Positions 26,467-35,861 of a stretch of 64,000 nt of DNA are shown in pieces (position 1 is the first letter of the stretch; every line of letters begins with the position of its first letter). The translations under genes and the position numbers were made by a program. Below the pieces are notes generated by a model. That model was not told the origin of the DNA and made no database searches. It saw only the letters and a list, made by a program, of their open reading frames with translations. Source of the stretch: JACCZX01 sp963710675 (GTDB lineage Bacteria; Pseudomonadota; Gammaproteobacteria; Burkholderiales; Burkholderiaceae_F); NCBI GenBank assembly GCA_963710675.1, contig CAVQBE010000017.1, forward strand, positions 62,001 through 126,000, given 5' to 3'.

Positions 26467-27632
26467 ACAGGAGACAGACACTCGCCCTCACTGCTGCGCT
26501 ATTCACAGCAGTGGCGGCATCGCCGGTGACCGCGCAACAACAGCAGAAACTGAAAGTCGGCTTGATGCTGCCTTACACCGGCACATTCGCGGCCCTCGGC
26601 AACGCCATCGAGAACGGTTTCAAGCTGTATGTGCAGGAAAGCGGCGGCAAACTTGGGGGACGCGAGATCGAGTACTTTCGCGTCGACGACGAGTCGGACC
26701 CCGCGAAGGCAACTGATAACGTCGGCAAGCTGATCAATCGCGACAAGGTTGACGTCGTTGTCGGTACTGTGCATTCCGGCGTGGTCATGGCGATGGCAAA
26801 AGCAGCACGCGAAACCAACACGCTGCTGATTGTCCCAAACGCGGGCGCGAATGCGGTGACCGGACCGATGTGCGCACCGAACATTTTCCGCACGTCGTTT
26901 TCGAACTGGCAGTCGGCGTACGCAGCCGGTGTCGTTGCCGCTGAGCGCGGGCACAAAAAGGCGGTCTCGATCACGTGGAAATACGCGGCCGGTGATGAAA
27001 TGGCGGTCGCGTTCAAGGAGGGTTTTGCCAAAGGCGGCGGGACTGTGATCAAGGAACTGAATCTGCCGTTCCCGGGCGTTGAGTTCCAGGCGCTGCTGAC
27101 CGAAATTGCATCGCTGAGGCCCGACGCGACCTTTGCATTCTTTGCCGGCGGCGGCGCAGTAAAGTTCGTCAAGGACTATGCAGCTGCCGGATTGACGAAG
27201 ACGGTACCGCTGTACGGCCCAGGTTTCCTTACCGACGGTACGCTTGAAGCGCAGGGAGAAGCCGCGCAGGGTTTGCTGACTACGCTGCACTACGCCGACG
27301 GCCTGCCGAATGAAAAAGACAAATCTTTCCGCCTGAATTACGCGAAGGCGTACAAGCTGCAACCTGACGTGTATGCCGCTCAGGGGTACGACGCGGCGCA
27401 ACTGCTGGCCGCCGGGTTGAACGGAGTCAAAGGCGATTCATCGAAGCGTGCGGAAATGATCAAGGCAATGGAGTCGGCCAAGATCGACAGCCCGCGCGGG
27501 CCGTTCACGCTTTCGAAGGCGCATAACCCGGTGCACGACATCTATCTGCGCAAGGTGGAAGGCGGCGCCAACAAGTACCAGAAGGTGGCCGTTAAAGCGC
27601 TGGCCGACCCGGCGACCGGCTGCAAGATGTAG
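26463..27632 (+). CDS. ABC transporter periplasmic substrate-binding protein (branched-chain amino acid/aromatic acid type)
   Basis: The 389-residue binding protein has a signal peptide of about 24 residues (MNRRQTLALTAALF, cleavage near VTAQQ) and the Peripla_BP_6 fold of LivK-type receptors (KLKVGLMLPYTGTFAALG, VVVGTVHSGVVMAMAKAARE). I use the ATG at 26463, overlapping the hydrolase stop, instead of the longer open frame. It heads a five-gene importer locus linked to benzoate activation, so an aromatic acid is a more likely ligand than leucine, but this is inference. Confidence 0.92.
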   Translation: MNRRQTLALTAALFTAVAASPVTAQQQQKLKVGLMLPYTGTFAALGNAIENGFKLYVQESGGKLGGREIEYFRVDDESDPAKATDNVGKLINRDKVDVVVGTVHSGVVMAMAKAARETNTLLIVPNAGANAVTGPMCAPNIFRTSFSNWQSAYAAGVVAAERGHKKAVSITWKYAAGDEMAVAFKEGFAKGGGTVIKELNLPFPGVEFQALLTEIASLRPDATFAFFAGGGAVKFVKDYAAAGLTKTVPLYGPGFLTDGTLEAQGEAAQGLLTTLHYADGLPNEKDKSFRLNYAKAYKLQPDVYAAQGYDAAQLLAAGLNGVKGDSSKRAEMIKAMESAKIDSPRGPFTLSKAHNPVHDIYLRKVEGGANKYQKVAVKALADPATGCKM

Positions 27633-27649
27633 ATCGCAGGCTCCAAAGG

Positions 27650-27690
27650 AACGGCGGTGCGTGGGAAACTGCGCACCGCCGTTTTCTTTT
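27650..27690 (+). terminator. Intra-operon hairpin with T tract between binding protein and permease genes
   Basis: AACGGCGGTGCG at 27650-27661 pairs with CGCACCGCCGTT at 27672-27683 in a perfect 12-base stem, followed by TTCTTTT. It looks like a Rho-independent terminator placed inside the operon, which would lower expression of the permease genes compared with the binding protein. Confidence 0.75.
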
Positions 27691-27694
27691 CCCA

Positions 27695-28576
27695 ATGGAC
27701 CTCGCCACATTCCTGATTCAGTGTTTGAACGCAGTCCAGTACGGGCTGCTGCTGTTTCTCGTCGCGAGCGGCCTGACGCTGATTTTCGGAATCATGGGCG
27801 TGATCAACCTCGCGCACGGCAGCTTCTACATGATCGGCGCGTACATGGCCTATGCACTTGCGCCCTTGATCGGCGCAACCGTCGGCGGCGGGTTCTTTGC
27901 AACGCTTGCACTGGGACTGTTGCTGTCGATCGCGTTCGGCTACCTCCTCGAATGGAGTTTCTTCAGCTTCCTGTACGAGCGCGAGCATCTACAGCAGGTC
28001 TTGATGACCTACGGACTCATCCTGGTCTTTGAGGAGTTACGTAGCATTCTGGTCGGCGATGACGTGCACGGCGTTGCAGCGCCGGAATGGCTAACCGGCA
28101 GCGTGCCGCTCGGCGATGTGATGACCTACCCGACGTATCGGTTGTTCATCTCCGCGGTCTGTATTGCCGTCGCGCTCGTTCTCTATTTCGTGCTGGCGCG
28201 CACACGTCTGGGCATGATGATTCGCGCCGGCGCGAGCAATCGCGAGATGGTTCAGGCGATGGGCATCAACATCAAGTTTCTCTATCGCTTGGTCTTTGCC
28301 TTCGGCGTGGCGCTCGCAGTCCTGGCCGGGATGATTGCAGCTCCGGTGTCTTCGGTCTATCCGAACATGGGCGGCCAGGTGCTGATCATCAGCTTCGTGG
28401 TCGTCGTCATCGGCGGCATCGGATCGGTTCGCGGCGCACTGCTCGCTTCACTGCTGGTCGGTCTGGTCGACACGTTCGGGAAAGTGTTTTTTCCCGAAGC
28501 GGCAGGCGTGCTGGTGTATCTGTTAATGGCAGGCATTCTGCTGTGGAAACCCGAGGGTTTGTTTCGGCAGGGATGA
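27695..28576 (+). CDS. livH: ABC transporter permease, LivH type
   Basis: The 293-residue inner-membrane permease has about eight hydrophobic segments and the LivH signature around GITLIFGI-like SGLTLIFGIMGVINLAHG near residue 30, plus VIGGIGSVRGALLASLLVG near the C-terminus. It pairs with LivM to form the channel of the importer. It begins 62 bases after the binding protein gene, just past a hairpin with a T tract, and its stop overlaps the livM start (ATGA). Confidence 0.93.
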   Translation: MDLATFLIQCLNAVQYGLLLFLVASGLTLIFGIMGVINLAHGSFYMIGAYMAYALAPLIGATVGGGFFATLALGLLLSIAFGYLLEWSFFSFLYEREHLQQVLMTYGLILVFEELRSILVGDDVHGVAAPEWLTGSVPLGDVMTYPTYRLFISAVCIAVALVLYFVLARTRLGMMIRAGASNREMVQAMGINIKFLYRLVFAFGVALAVLAGMIAAPVSSVYPNMGGQVLIISFVVVVIGGIGSVRGALLASLLVGLVDTFGKVFFPEAAGVLVYLLMAGILLWKPEGLFRQG

Positions 28577-29544
28577 CAATCGATCTGCGCTCACTGCCAA
28601 TGCTTGTACTGCTGGTCTTCGCCGTTGCGTTTCCGTGGCTTGGCGAGAAGTACTACGTCGACCTTGTAGTAAAGATCATGATCTTGTCGGTGTTCGCCCT
28701 TAGCCTCGAGTTGCTGGTGGGTCAGACCGGACTCGTATCTTTCGGCCACGCGGCTTTTTTCGGCATCGCGGCCTATGCCGCAGCGTTGCTGTCGCCGCAA
28801 TCGGGACCCGCGTCGTTCTGGGTCCTGTTTCCGGCAGCGCTGGTTGCAGCCGGTTTGTATGCGCTAGCCGTTGGCGCTTTGTCGCTTCGAACGCGCGGCA
28901 TCTACTTCATCATGGTGACGCTCGCCTTCGCGCAGATGGCTTACTACGTGTTTCACGACACGAAGGTCGGCGGCGGCAGCGACGGGATCTATTTGTATTT
29001 TCGTCCGGAGATCGCGATTGGCGGCATGACGCTGCTTGATCTCAGTTCACCGCTTGTCTTCTATTTCTTTGTTCTGGTTGCACTGGTACTCACCTTTCTG
29101 ATGCTGGCAGCCTTGCAACGAAGCCGCTTTGGGCGCTCGCTTGCCGGTATCCGCGTCAACGAACAGCGAATGCGTGCGGCTGGGTTCTCAACCTACCCAT
29201 ACAAGCTCGCTGCGTTCGTCGTTGCCGCGATGCTGGCGGGAGTTGCGGGTTTTCTTTACGCGCTCAAGGACGGTTATGTGAACCCGGAGATCCTGTCGTG
29301 GCATCAATCGGGAGCGGTGTTGCTGATGATCATCCTTGGCGGCATCGGCAGCTTGCGCGGAGCAGTCTTGGGAGCAATCGCGTTCGTCGCACTGCAGGAG
29401 TTTTACCAGTCGCAAGCAATCTTTGGAGCGTTTGCCAAGCACTGGCAGCTAACTCTGGGTCTGACCATCATTGCCTTTGTGGCGCTGATGCCGCAGGGCC
29501 TGATCGGACTGGGCGCGCAACTGCGTCGACGAGCTGCAGCATGA
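28573..29544 (+). CDS. livM: ABC transporter permease, LivM type
   Basis: From the ATG at 28573 this is a 323-residue permease with about nine hydrophobic segments. Family blocks are GQTGLVSFGHAAFFGIAAY near residue 50 and IILGGIGSLRGAVLGAIAF near 255. It forms the heterodimeric membrane channel with LivH. The longer open frame starting at 28087 overlaps livH and is not real at its 5' end. It overlaps both neighbours by 4 bases (ATGA), so translation is coupled. Confidence 0.93.
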   Translation: MTIDLRSLPMLVLLVFAVAFPWLGEKYYVDLVVKIMILSVFALSLELLVGQTGLVSFGHAAFFGIAAYAAALLSPQSGPASFWVLFPAALVAAGLYALAVGALSLRTRGIYFIMVTLAFAQMAYYVFHDTKVGGGSDGIYLYFRPEIAIGGMTLLDLSSPLVFYFFVLVALVLTFLMLAALQRSRFGRSLAGIRVNEQRMRAAGFSTYPYKLAAFVVAAMLAGVAGFLYALKDGYVNPEILSWHQSGAVLLMIILGGIGSLRGAVLGAIAFVALQEFYQSQAIFGAFAKHWQLTLGLTIIAFVALMPQGLIGLGAQLRRRAAA

Positions 29545-30302
29545 CGCTGCTCGCAGCGAAAAACATCTCGCGCCATTTTGGCGGCGTGCGCGCAGTTGAC
29601 GATGTGTCGCTGACCATCGATCGTGACGAAATTCACGCAGTCATCGGTACGAACGGCGCAGGCAAGTCGACGCTGATCAATGTGTTGTGCGGTGAGATCG
29701 CCCCGACATCGGGCCGGGTTGAGCTTATGGGCCGCGATGTCACGAAATGGAGCCAGCCACGTCGCGCACAGTCGGGACTGGGTCGCAGTTATCAGCGCAC
29801 GACTATTTTTCCCAATTTCAGTGTGCGGGAGAACTGCCGCCTTTGCGCACAGGCGCGCTGGCAACGGCCTTGGGACTGGTTCACATCGGCGACTCAGTGC
29901 GACGCCTCGAGCGCAGCAGCGGATAACGCATTGCGGCGCGCCGGACTGGTATCGCACGCCGATGAAATTGCGGCGACGCTGTCGCATGGTGCAAAGCGCC
30001 AGCTGGAGATCGCGATGTGCCTGGCGACGAGGCCGCAGATTCTGCTTCTCGATGAACCGTTAGCCGGCATGGGCTCGGAAGAAACGGAGCGCATGCTCGG
30101 CTTGCTTAACGAATTGAAGTCAAGTCACGCCATTTTGCTGGTTGAACACGACATGGACGCCGTATTTCGGGTGTCGGACCGCATCACCGTGATGGTCAAC
30201 GGTCGTGTACTTGCAAGTGGTACGCCGACGGCAATACGCGCAAACGCGGAGGTACAGGACGCCTATCTGGGCGCGCACCTGGACGATGGAGTGTCGCAAT
30301 GA
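29541..30302 (+). CDS. livG: ABC transporter ATP-binding protein, LivG type
   Basis: This 253-residue ATPase drives the importer. Walker A is GTNGAGKST near residue 40, the signature region is LSHGAKRQLEIAMCLA (a variant LSHG in place of LSGG), Walker B is ILLLDEPLAGMG, and the H-loop is VEHDMD. I start at ATG 29541, overlapping livM by 4 bases; the upstream extension is out of the family. The C-terminus overlaps livF by 4 bases. Confidence 0.93.
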   Translation: MTLLAAKNISRHFGGVRAVDDVSLTIDRDEIHAVIGTNGAGKSTLINVLCGEIAPTSGRVELMGRDVTKWSQPRRAQSGLGRSYQRTTIFPNFSVRENCRLCAQARWQRPWDWFTSATQCDASSAAADNALRRAGLVSHADEIAATLSHGAKRQLEIAMCLATRPQILLLDEPLAGMGSEETERMLGLLNELKSSHAILLVEHDMDAVFRVSDRITVMVNGRVLASGTPTAIRANAEVQDAYLGAHLDDGVSQ

Positions 30303-31021
30303 GCATCAGCGGCGCACCGCTGATCGACGTCGCGCAGCTGCACACGCACTACGGTGCCAGCCACATCCTGCACGGTGCGTCGCTCACGATTAAAGCCGGC
30401 GAGGCCGTCGGCCTTCTGGGCCGCAACGGCATGGGAAAAACAACTTTTATTCGTACGTTGCTCGGACTCGTGCGGTCGACGTCGGGTGCAATTCGAATCC
30501 GTGGCACCGATTGCACGCACGCTCGGCCCGATCGCATCGCACGGCTCGGCATCGGTTACGTGCCAGAGGGTCGCGCCATCTTTCCAAACCTGTCGGTGCG
30601 TGAGAATCTGCTGATGGCCGCACGCGCGGGAACAAACGGCCGCTGCGACTGGTCGCTCGATCGCGTGATGCACACTTTTCCTCGCCTTGCGGAGCGCCTG
30701 CAGTCCGGCGGCGCACAGCTCTCAGGGGGCGAACAGCAAATGCTTGCGATCGGCCGCGCGCTGATGACCAATCCTGACGTGATGCTGTTCGATGAAGCAA
30801 CCGAAGGGCTGGCACCGCTTGTTGTGCGGGAGATCTGGCGCATCATCGGCGCGATACGCGAGAATGGAATCGCATCGTTGATCGTCGACCGCAACTATCG
30901 CTCGGTACTCGCACAGACCGATCGCTGCGTCGTGCTCGAAAAGGGTCGAGTGGTGCTCGAAGGAAAATCGGCGGAGCTAGCCAAGACACCCGAAAGACTC
31001 TCGCGTTACCTTGGCGTTTAA
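30299..31021 (+). CDS. livF: ABC transporter ATP-binding protein, LivF type
   Basis: This is the second ATPase of the importer, 240 residues long, with Walker A GRNGMGKTT near residue 40, signature LSGGEQQMLAIGRALM and Walker B VMLFDEATEGLAP. The H-loop position reads IVDRNYRSV, so the usual glutamate and histidine are replaced by Asp and Asn, as often seen in LivF proteins. It is the last gene of the operon and is followed by a strong terminator. Confidence 0.93.
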   Translation: MSISGAPLIDVAQLHTHYGASHILHGASLTIKAGEAVGLLGRNGMGKTTFIRTLLGLVRSTSGAIRIRGTDCTHARPDRIARLGIGYVPEGRAIFPNLSVRENLLMAARAGTNGRCDWSLDRVMHTFPRLAERLQSGGAQLSGGEQQMLAIGRALMTNPDVMLFDEATEGLAPLVVREIWRIIGAIRENGIASLIVDRNYRSVLAQTDRCVVLEKGRVVLEGKSAELAKTPERLSRYLGV

Positions 31022-31026
31022 ATAAA

Positions 31027-31049
31027 AAACGGCGCCATCGGCGCCGTTT
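31027..31049 (+). terminator. Strong hairpin terminator after livF
   Basis: AAACGGCGCC pairs perfectly with GGCGCCGTTT around an ATC loop, six bases after the livF stop. A-rich and T-rich arm ends make it usable in both directions, which suits the convergent gene that ends at 31068. Confidence 0.85.
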
Positions 31050-31067
31050 CGTTCAAGCGAAATGGCT

Positions 31068-32018
31068 CTAACGTCCGATCGCAGCGATGCCTCGCTGCGC
31101 GGCGATGCTGTGCGTCGTCGCGCTGGGATGGAACGAGTCCCAGTAGAAGTACGTCGCTGGTGTCGCGCACAGCGTCGGCGGTGCAACGAGATCGTTAAAG
31201 CATGGAGCGGTGGCGTTTGTAAACCCCAGCGCCGCCGGGTTGGCGATCGCTTCGGTGTTCAACGCGAATACGTCCAGAACATAGAGGCTAAGACCGGGTG
31301 AAGCGGCACGAATCTGCGCGATCTGCTGGGCCATTGCTCCATTGAACTGTGCCGATAGTTGTGTGGCGCCTGCCGCCGCGGTAGGACCAAGCGCCTGCGC
31401 ACGCGGCGTCTTGCCGACGTCCGGGCTGTTCGCAACAAGAATATGGCGAGCACCGGACGCATACAGCCGATTGATGATCGTCACGACATTGGTCACCGCG
31501 CCGGTCAGCACCGTCGTAGGCGCATTCGGATTCGTCTGCGCAAGTGTCAACGCATCGACGATATCGTTGCCGACCGCGACCGCGTCGACGATGAAAAGCG
31601 CGCTCGCGCTCGAAATGAAGTTCACCCGCGCGAAATATTGATCGAGCTGAGCCACCATGTTGGGCACGCCTTGGATGGTGCCGGCAATGGGTCCGGTGCG
31701 TGCGCCCGAATAGGCAAAGTTGTTACCGCCGGTGCGCGATGGCGTCACCGCGGCCCCATAGCGTGCAGCAACGATCTCGGCGAACAACTGTCCATCGGAA
31801 AATTTGCCGGTTGCATAGGGCGGGGCAGGAGGACAGTTCGCAGGAATCAGGTTACAGGTATTGCCGGTATCACTGGTGCTGGCACCGAAGACATACGTGA
31901 CTTGGCCAAATGCCGGCTGTGGCGGCGGATCGTCATCGCTGCCACCGCACGAAACAAGAAATGCAGCCGCGGCGAGCGCAGCAAGAACACGAGCCGCGTG
32001 GCGGCTGAAGTTGATCAT
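31068..32018 (-). CDS. SGNH/GDSL-family lipoprotein hydrolase
   Basis: The 316-residue protein has a lipoprotein signal with lipobox FLVSC (Cys24) followed by a DDDPPPQP linker. The fold is that of secreted GDSL esterases: block I is TYVFGASTSDTGN (catalytic Ser in GAS), block III is VGNDIVD, and block V is YWDSFHPSATTH with the Asp and His. The usual GDS of block I reads GAS here, so the Asp before Ser is missing while the Ser stays. It is likely an envelope esterase or lipase of unknown substrate. It is convergent with livF and separated from it by a terminator. Confidence 0.85.
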   Translation of the reverse strand: MINFSRHAARVLAALAAAAFLVSCGGSDDDPPPQPAFGQVTYVFGASTSDTGNTCNLIPANCPPAPPYATGKFSDGQLFAEIVAARYGAAVTPSRTGGNNFAYSGARTGPIAGTIQGVPNMVAQLDQYFARVNFISSASALFIVDAVAVGNDIVDALTLAQTNPNAPTTVLTGAVTNVVTIINRLYASGARHILVANSPDVGKTPRAQALGPTAAAGATQLSAQFNGAMAQQIAQIRAASPGLSLYVLDVFALNTEAIANPAALGFTNATAPCFNDLVAPPTLCATPATYFYWDSFHPSATTHSIAAQRGIAAIGR

Positions 32019-32135
32019 GGGTTGTCTCCGGTGAATCTGATTATCGATGGCACACCAGCGCCACTCTCGATACGCTACGCTCGTACAGGCATCCGCTCGT
32101 CCGAGCCGCTGATAATAGTCGCTTGCCGTTACGCG

Positions 32136-33119
32136 TCACCGTCCGGCTTGCGCCCGCCGCAGGCGGTCATGTATCGCTTCCCACTGCGGGCCGAACGGAG
32201 GTTCAGCAATCAGCAAGCGATCTGCGCCGCTCGAGTCAAGTCGGTGCAAGGCGGAGTACAACAAGCGAGCGTAATCGTCTGCGCCGTTCTGCAGCCGCGA
32301 TAGCCAACGAAACGTTGGCGCGACAGTTCTGCAGCAAGAACAACGGTGCGAGCACCGCGACCTTGGCACCCCCCGGCCTTGCCAGAGTCAAGGACAGCTC
32401 GTCAATCGACATCACTTTGAGCGGAGTATGAGGCGCGTAGTGTTTCTCCAGACGACCCGAGGCACGCGGCGATTGCGCATCAGCATCGAACACCGGACGG
32501 CCGAGCGCGGCCTGCAATTGATCGCGCGTGATCGCACCGGGCCGCAGCAACATCGGCTTATCCGTGCGCACATCGACGAGCGTTGACTCGATTCCGACAG
32601 GACACGCACCACCGTCCAGAATCAGGTCGATTTTGCCGCGCGCTTCACGCCGAGATCATCGAGCACGTGTTGCGCAGTAGTCGGACTGATCCTGCCAAAG
32701 CTGTTCGCGCTCGGAACTGCCAGGGCGTCGTCAAATGCGTGCACAGAGCGCGCGCCCAAGGGTGCGCAGGCGATCGGAGACCGACAGAATCCTGCCCGCC
32801 GGTCAAGATGTCGCGTGCGCGTGCGCTGCGTCTGAGGACCAGCGTCAAGGGGCCAGGCCAGAACGCACTCGCCAGGACGCTCGCTTCATCGGGAACTTCG
32901 ATGGCCCATGCTCCAGCGCTTCCGCATCACCGACGTGCACGATTACGGGGTGATCGGCAGGCCGCCCTTGGCCGCAAACAATGCGCGCACAGCATCGTCA
33001 CTGTCAGCATCAGCGGCCAGTCCGTAGACCGTTTCGGTCGGCACCGCGACGAGGCCGCCTCGGCGTAAAACTTCAACGGCGCGATCGATCGCCGTTGCAT
33101 CGACCGCTGGAGTGTTCAT
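32136..33119 (-). CDS. tsaC: Threonylcarbamoyl-AMP synthase (TsaC/Sua5), frame broken several times
   Basis: The joined product of about 327 residues is a Sua5-type L-threonylcarbamoyladenylate synthase, which makes the first intermediate of t6A in ANN-decoding tRNAs. The N-terminal GGLVAVPTETVYGLAADADSD, central TLVLRR and TGGQDSVGLRSPAHP, then LLRPGAITRDQLQAALGRP and the C-terminal Sua5 domain are visible in different frames. One break near 32940 is a missing C that restores KGRPADHPVIVH; others lie at about 32.7, 32.6 and 32.3 kb. The gene is essential in most bacteria, so sequence error is likely. It follows purK by 13 bases. Confidence 0.85.
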
Positions 33120-33132
33120 CGGAGCCAACGTC

Positions 33133-34300
33133 TCACACTGCAGGTGCGATACCAAGCGCACCTGCGACACGCTGCGCACGGACGATTGCTTCGCTCAACG
33201 TGGGCGCCACGCGCGTGACGTGCCCCATCTTGCGACCTCGGCGCGCTTCGCGCTTGCCGTACAGGTGCAACTTTACGCCGGGAACCGCCAGCACCGACAA
33301 CCAGTCAGGTTCATTCATTGCGTCATCGTCCGAGCGACTATGGAACCACTGATCGCCAAGGATGTTCAGCATGACCGACGGCATGATCTGGCTTGTATCT
33401 CCGAGCGGCAGATCCGCCATCACGCGCGCCTGCTGCTCATACTGACTCGTCACGCACGCGTCGATCGTAAAGTGGCCTGAATTGTGCGGCCGCGGCGCGA
33501 TTTCGTTGACGAGCAGCGAACCGTCGCGAGCACGAAGAATTCGACGCAGAGCACTCCCACGTAGTTCATGCGCTCCCGCAAGCGTCACCGCTGCCTCGCG
33601 CGCGCGTTTCGCAATCGGATCGTCGACGCGCGCCGGAGCGATCGACGTCGCGAGAATCCCGCCGCGATGCACGTTTTCCGCCAGTGGAAATGTCACCGCG
33701 TTGCCGTTGGCTGCTGCGGCACGCAACAACCGACACCTCAAGGCGCAGCGCCAACTTCTTTTCGAGCACGCACGGCACGCTTCCCATTGCGCGCCACGCC
33801 TCGCGTGCTGCGTCCAGTGTGTCAACCGGCACCTGGCCCTTTCCGTCATAACCCATTCGGGCCGACTTCAAAATTGCGGGAAACAGCTGCGAATCAACGG
33901 TACGGAAATCTTCTTCGCCTTGAATCACAAAGTGCGGCGCCACCGCAATGCCGCTCGCAGCAATGAAACGCTTTTCGGCGATTCGATCCTGCGCTATTGC
34001 AACGCTCGCCGCGTCGGGACTCACACTGCAATGCTGCGCAAGAAACTCCAGTGCTGCCGCTGGGACGTTCTCGAACTCGGTGGTGGCAGCGCGACAGCGT
34101 CGCCCCAGCTCAGTCGATGCAGCTCTGTCGAGATATCCGCCGCAATGTGGTCGTCGGCCACTGCGCCTGCCGGGCTGTCGTTCCCGGATCAAGCACACAA
34201 ACTTTATAGCCGAGTGATTGCGCGGCCATGCAAAACATGCGTCCCAGTGGCCGCCGCCGAGCAACCCGAGCCAGGAACCCGGAGGAATATTGGAAGTCAT
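33133..34300 (-). CDS. purK: 5-(carboxyamino)imidazole ribonucleotide synthase PurK, frame broken several times
   Basis: The joined product of about 389 residues is the ATP-grasp enzyme PurK, which carboxylates aminoimidazole ribonucleotide with bicarbonate and ATP in purine synthesis. The start ATG is at 34300 (MTSNIPPGSWLGLLGGG). Recognisable pieces are TTEFENVPAAALEFL, ARMGYDGKGQVPV, LLVNEIAPRPHNSGHFTID and SVMLNILGD, in at least three frames. Breaks lie at about 34.26, 34.1 and 33.7 kb. It sits between purE and tsaC on the same strand, the usual Burkholderiales order. Confidence 0.88.
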
Positions 34301-34393
34301 GGCGGGCAATGATAAAAATGTGCCGCGCTAAGGCGGCCGCGCAAGCTGTTGTGCGTGAAATCGTCTGGCGCAGCTGATTTTCATGTAACTAGT

Positions 34394-34421
34394 CCGACAA
34401 AAGTAGATTTTATTTTGTCGG
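34394..34421. repeat. Perfect inverted repeat in the purE-purK gap
   Basis: CCGACAAAA and TTTTGTCGG form a 9-base perfect stem around a 10-base AT-rich loop. It lies 20 bases past the purE stop, inside a 140-base gap that is unusually AT-rich for this window. It could be an intra-operon terminator or processing site, or a protein-binding palindrome. No T tract follows on either strand beyond the stem. Confidence 0.5.
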
Positions 34422-34440
34422 TGCTTTTAAAGCGGCAAGG

Positions 34441-34917
34441 TCATGTTGCGAGCTTTTCGCTCGAGCGCGGGACCGCAGCGCGTCGCGAGCTCCCCTGCGT
34501 CGACAGCATCTCGAGCGCAAAGAGTGCCGCATTCGCCGCGCCCGCTTCACCGATAGCAAACGTTGCCACGGGTACGCCTCTGGGCATCTGCACGATCGAC
34601 AGCAGCGAATCCTCGCCGCGCAGATACTTCGATGGGATCGGCACGCCGAGCACCGGAATCAACGTCTTGGAGGCGAGCATGCCAGGCAGGTGGGCTGCGC
34701 CACCGGCGCCTGCAATGATCGCTTTCAATCCACGGGCACGAGCTTCTTCGGCGTATGCAAACATCTCGTCGGGCGTGCGGTGCGCAGAGACGACGCGAGT
34801 CTCAAAGCGGACCCCGAACTCCTTCAGCACCTCGCATGCGTGCTGCATCACGTCCCAGTCGGACGTTGATCCCATCAGCACGCCGATCAGCGGCGCGGAG
34901 TGACCATCACGTTTCAT
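34441..34917 (-). CDS. purE: 5-(carboxyamino)imidazole ribonucleotide mutase PurE
   Basis: The intact 158-residue protein is class I PurE, which moves the carboxylate of N5-CAIR to C4. The family signature LIGVLMGSTSDWDVM near residue 10, VVSAHRTPDEM near 45 and AGAGGAAHLPGMLAS near 75 are all present. I start at ATG 34917 because the eight residues of the upstream extension are not part of the family. It lies between purC and purK. It is one of few undisrupted genes in this stretch. Confidence 0.95.
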   Translation of the reverse strand: MKRDGHSAPLIGVLMGSTSDWDVMQHACEVLKEFGVRFETRVVSAHRTPDEMFAYAEEARARGLKAIIAGAGGAAHLPGMLASKTLIPVLGVPIPSKYLRGEDSLLSIVQMPRGVPVATFAIGEAGAANAALFALEMLSTQGSSRRAAVPRSSEKLAT

Positions 34918-34950
34918 CTTGTATCGCGCGTAAAGGCGCAATTGTACGGA

Positions 34951-35851
34951 TCACTGGCCGCCGTTTACGGTCTGCCCGGTCAGCCGCGACAACGCTTCGC
35001 GATACTTCGCGGCTGTTTTCGCAACAACGTCTACGGGCAATGGTGGAGGGGGCGGCGCCTTGTTCCACTGCTGCGTCTCGAGCCAGTCTCGTACGAACTG
35101 CTTGTCGAACGAGGGTGGAGACGAACCTTCAACGTATTGCTCGGCTGGCCAGAATCGCGACGAGTCGGCCGTCAGGACTTCGTCCATTAATCGTAGTTGA
35201 CCGTCCGCGTCGATGCCGAATTCGAACTTCGTGTCGGCGATGATGATGCCGCGTGTCGCGGCGTATGCGGCAGCCGCTTCGTACAGCGCCAGACTGATCG
35301 AGCGAATGCGGAAAGCGAGCTCTGCGCCGATGACTGTTTCCATCTGCTCGAACGAAATATTTTCGTCGTGCGTGCCGAGCTCGGCTTTATTGGCCGGAGT
35401 AAAAATCGGCTCCGGGCAGTTTGCTCGCCATTTGCAAGCCGCTCGGCAGCTCGATCCCGCAAACGCTGCCGGTGCGCTGATAGTCTTTCCATCCCGAGCC
35501 GATCAGATAACCACGCACGACCGCCTCCACTGGCAGAGGCTTCAGCTTCATCGCTACCACGGAGCGGCCGCGAACCTGATCCAGTTCATCGCTCGCCACA
35601 ACAGACTCGGGCGCAATACCGGTCAGGTGGTTTGGCGTCACATGCGCCAGCCGTTCGAACCAGAAGTTGGACATCGCGTTGAGCACTTTGCCCTTGTCTG
35701 GAATCGGTTGGCTCATCACCACGTCGAATGCGGACAATCGATCAGTCGTGACGATCAACAACTTGTCGTCACCCAGTGCGTAACTGTCGCGCACCTTGCC
35801 TCGATACACGAGCGGCAACGACTTGATGCTGGACTGCAGGAGTCCACTCAC
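34951..35851 (-). CDS. purC: SAICAR synthetase PurC, frame broken by one base
   Basis: The joined 299-residue enzyme condenses CAIR with aspartate in purine synthesis. It has YRGKVRDSYALGDDKLLIV near the start, TDRLSAFDVVM, and later TKFEFGIDADGQLRLMDEVLT. An extra base in the GGG run at 35414-35416 (plus strand) breaks the frame; removing it restores KLPEPIFTPANKAE. The start is GTG at 35851 (VSGLLQSSIKSLP). It is followed by purE at 33 bases. A homopolymer indel in an essential-type gene points to sequencing error. Confidence 0.92.
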
Positions 35852-35861
35852 GCGAACTTGC

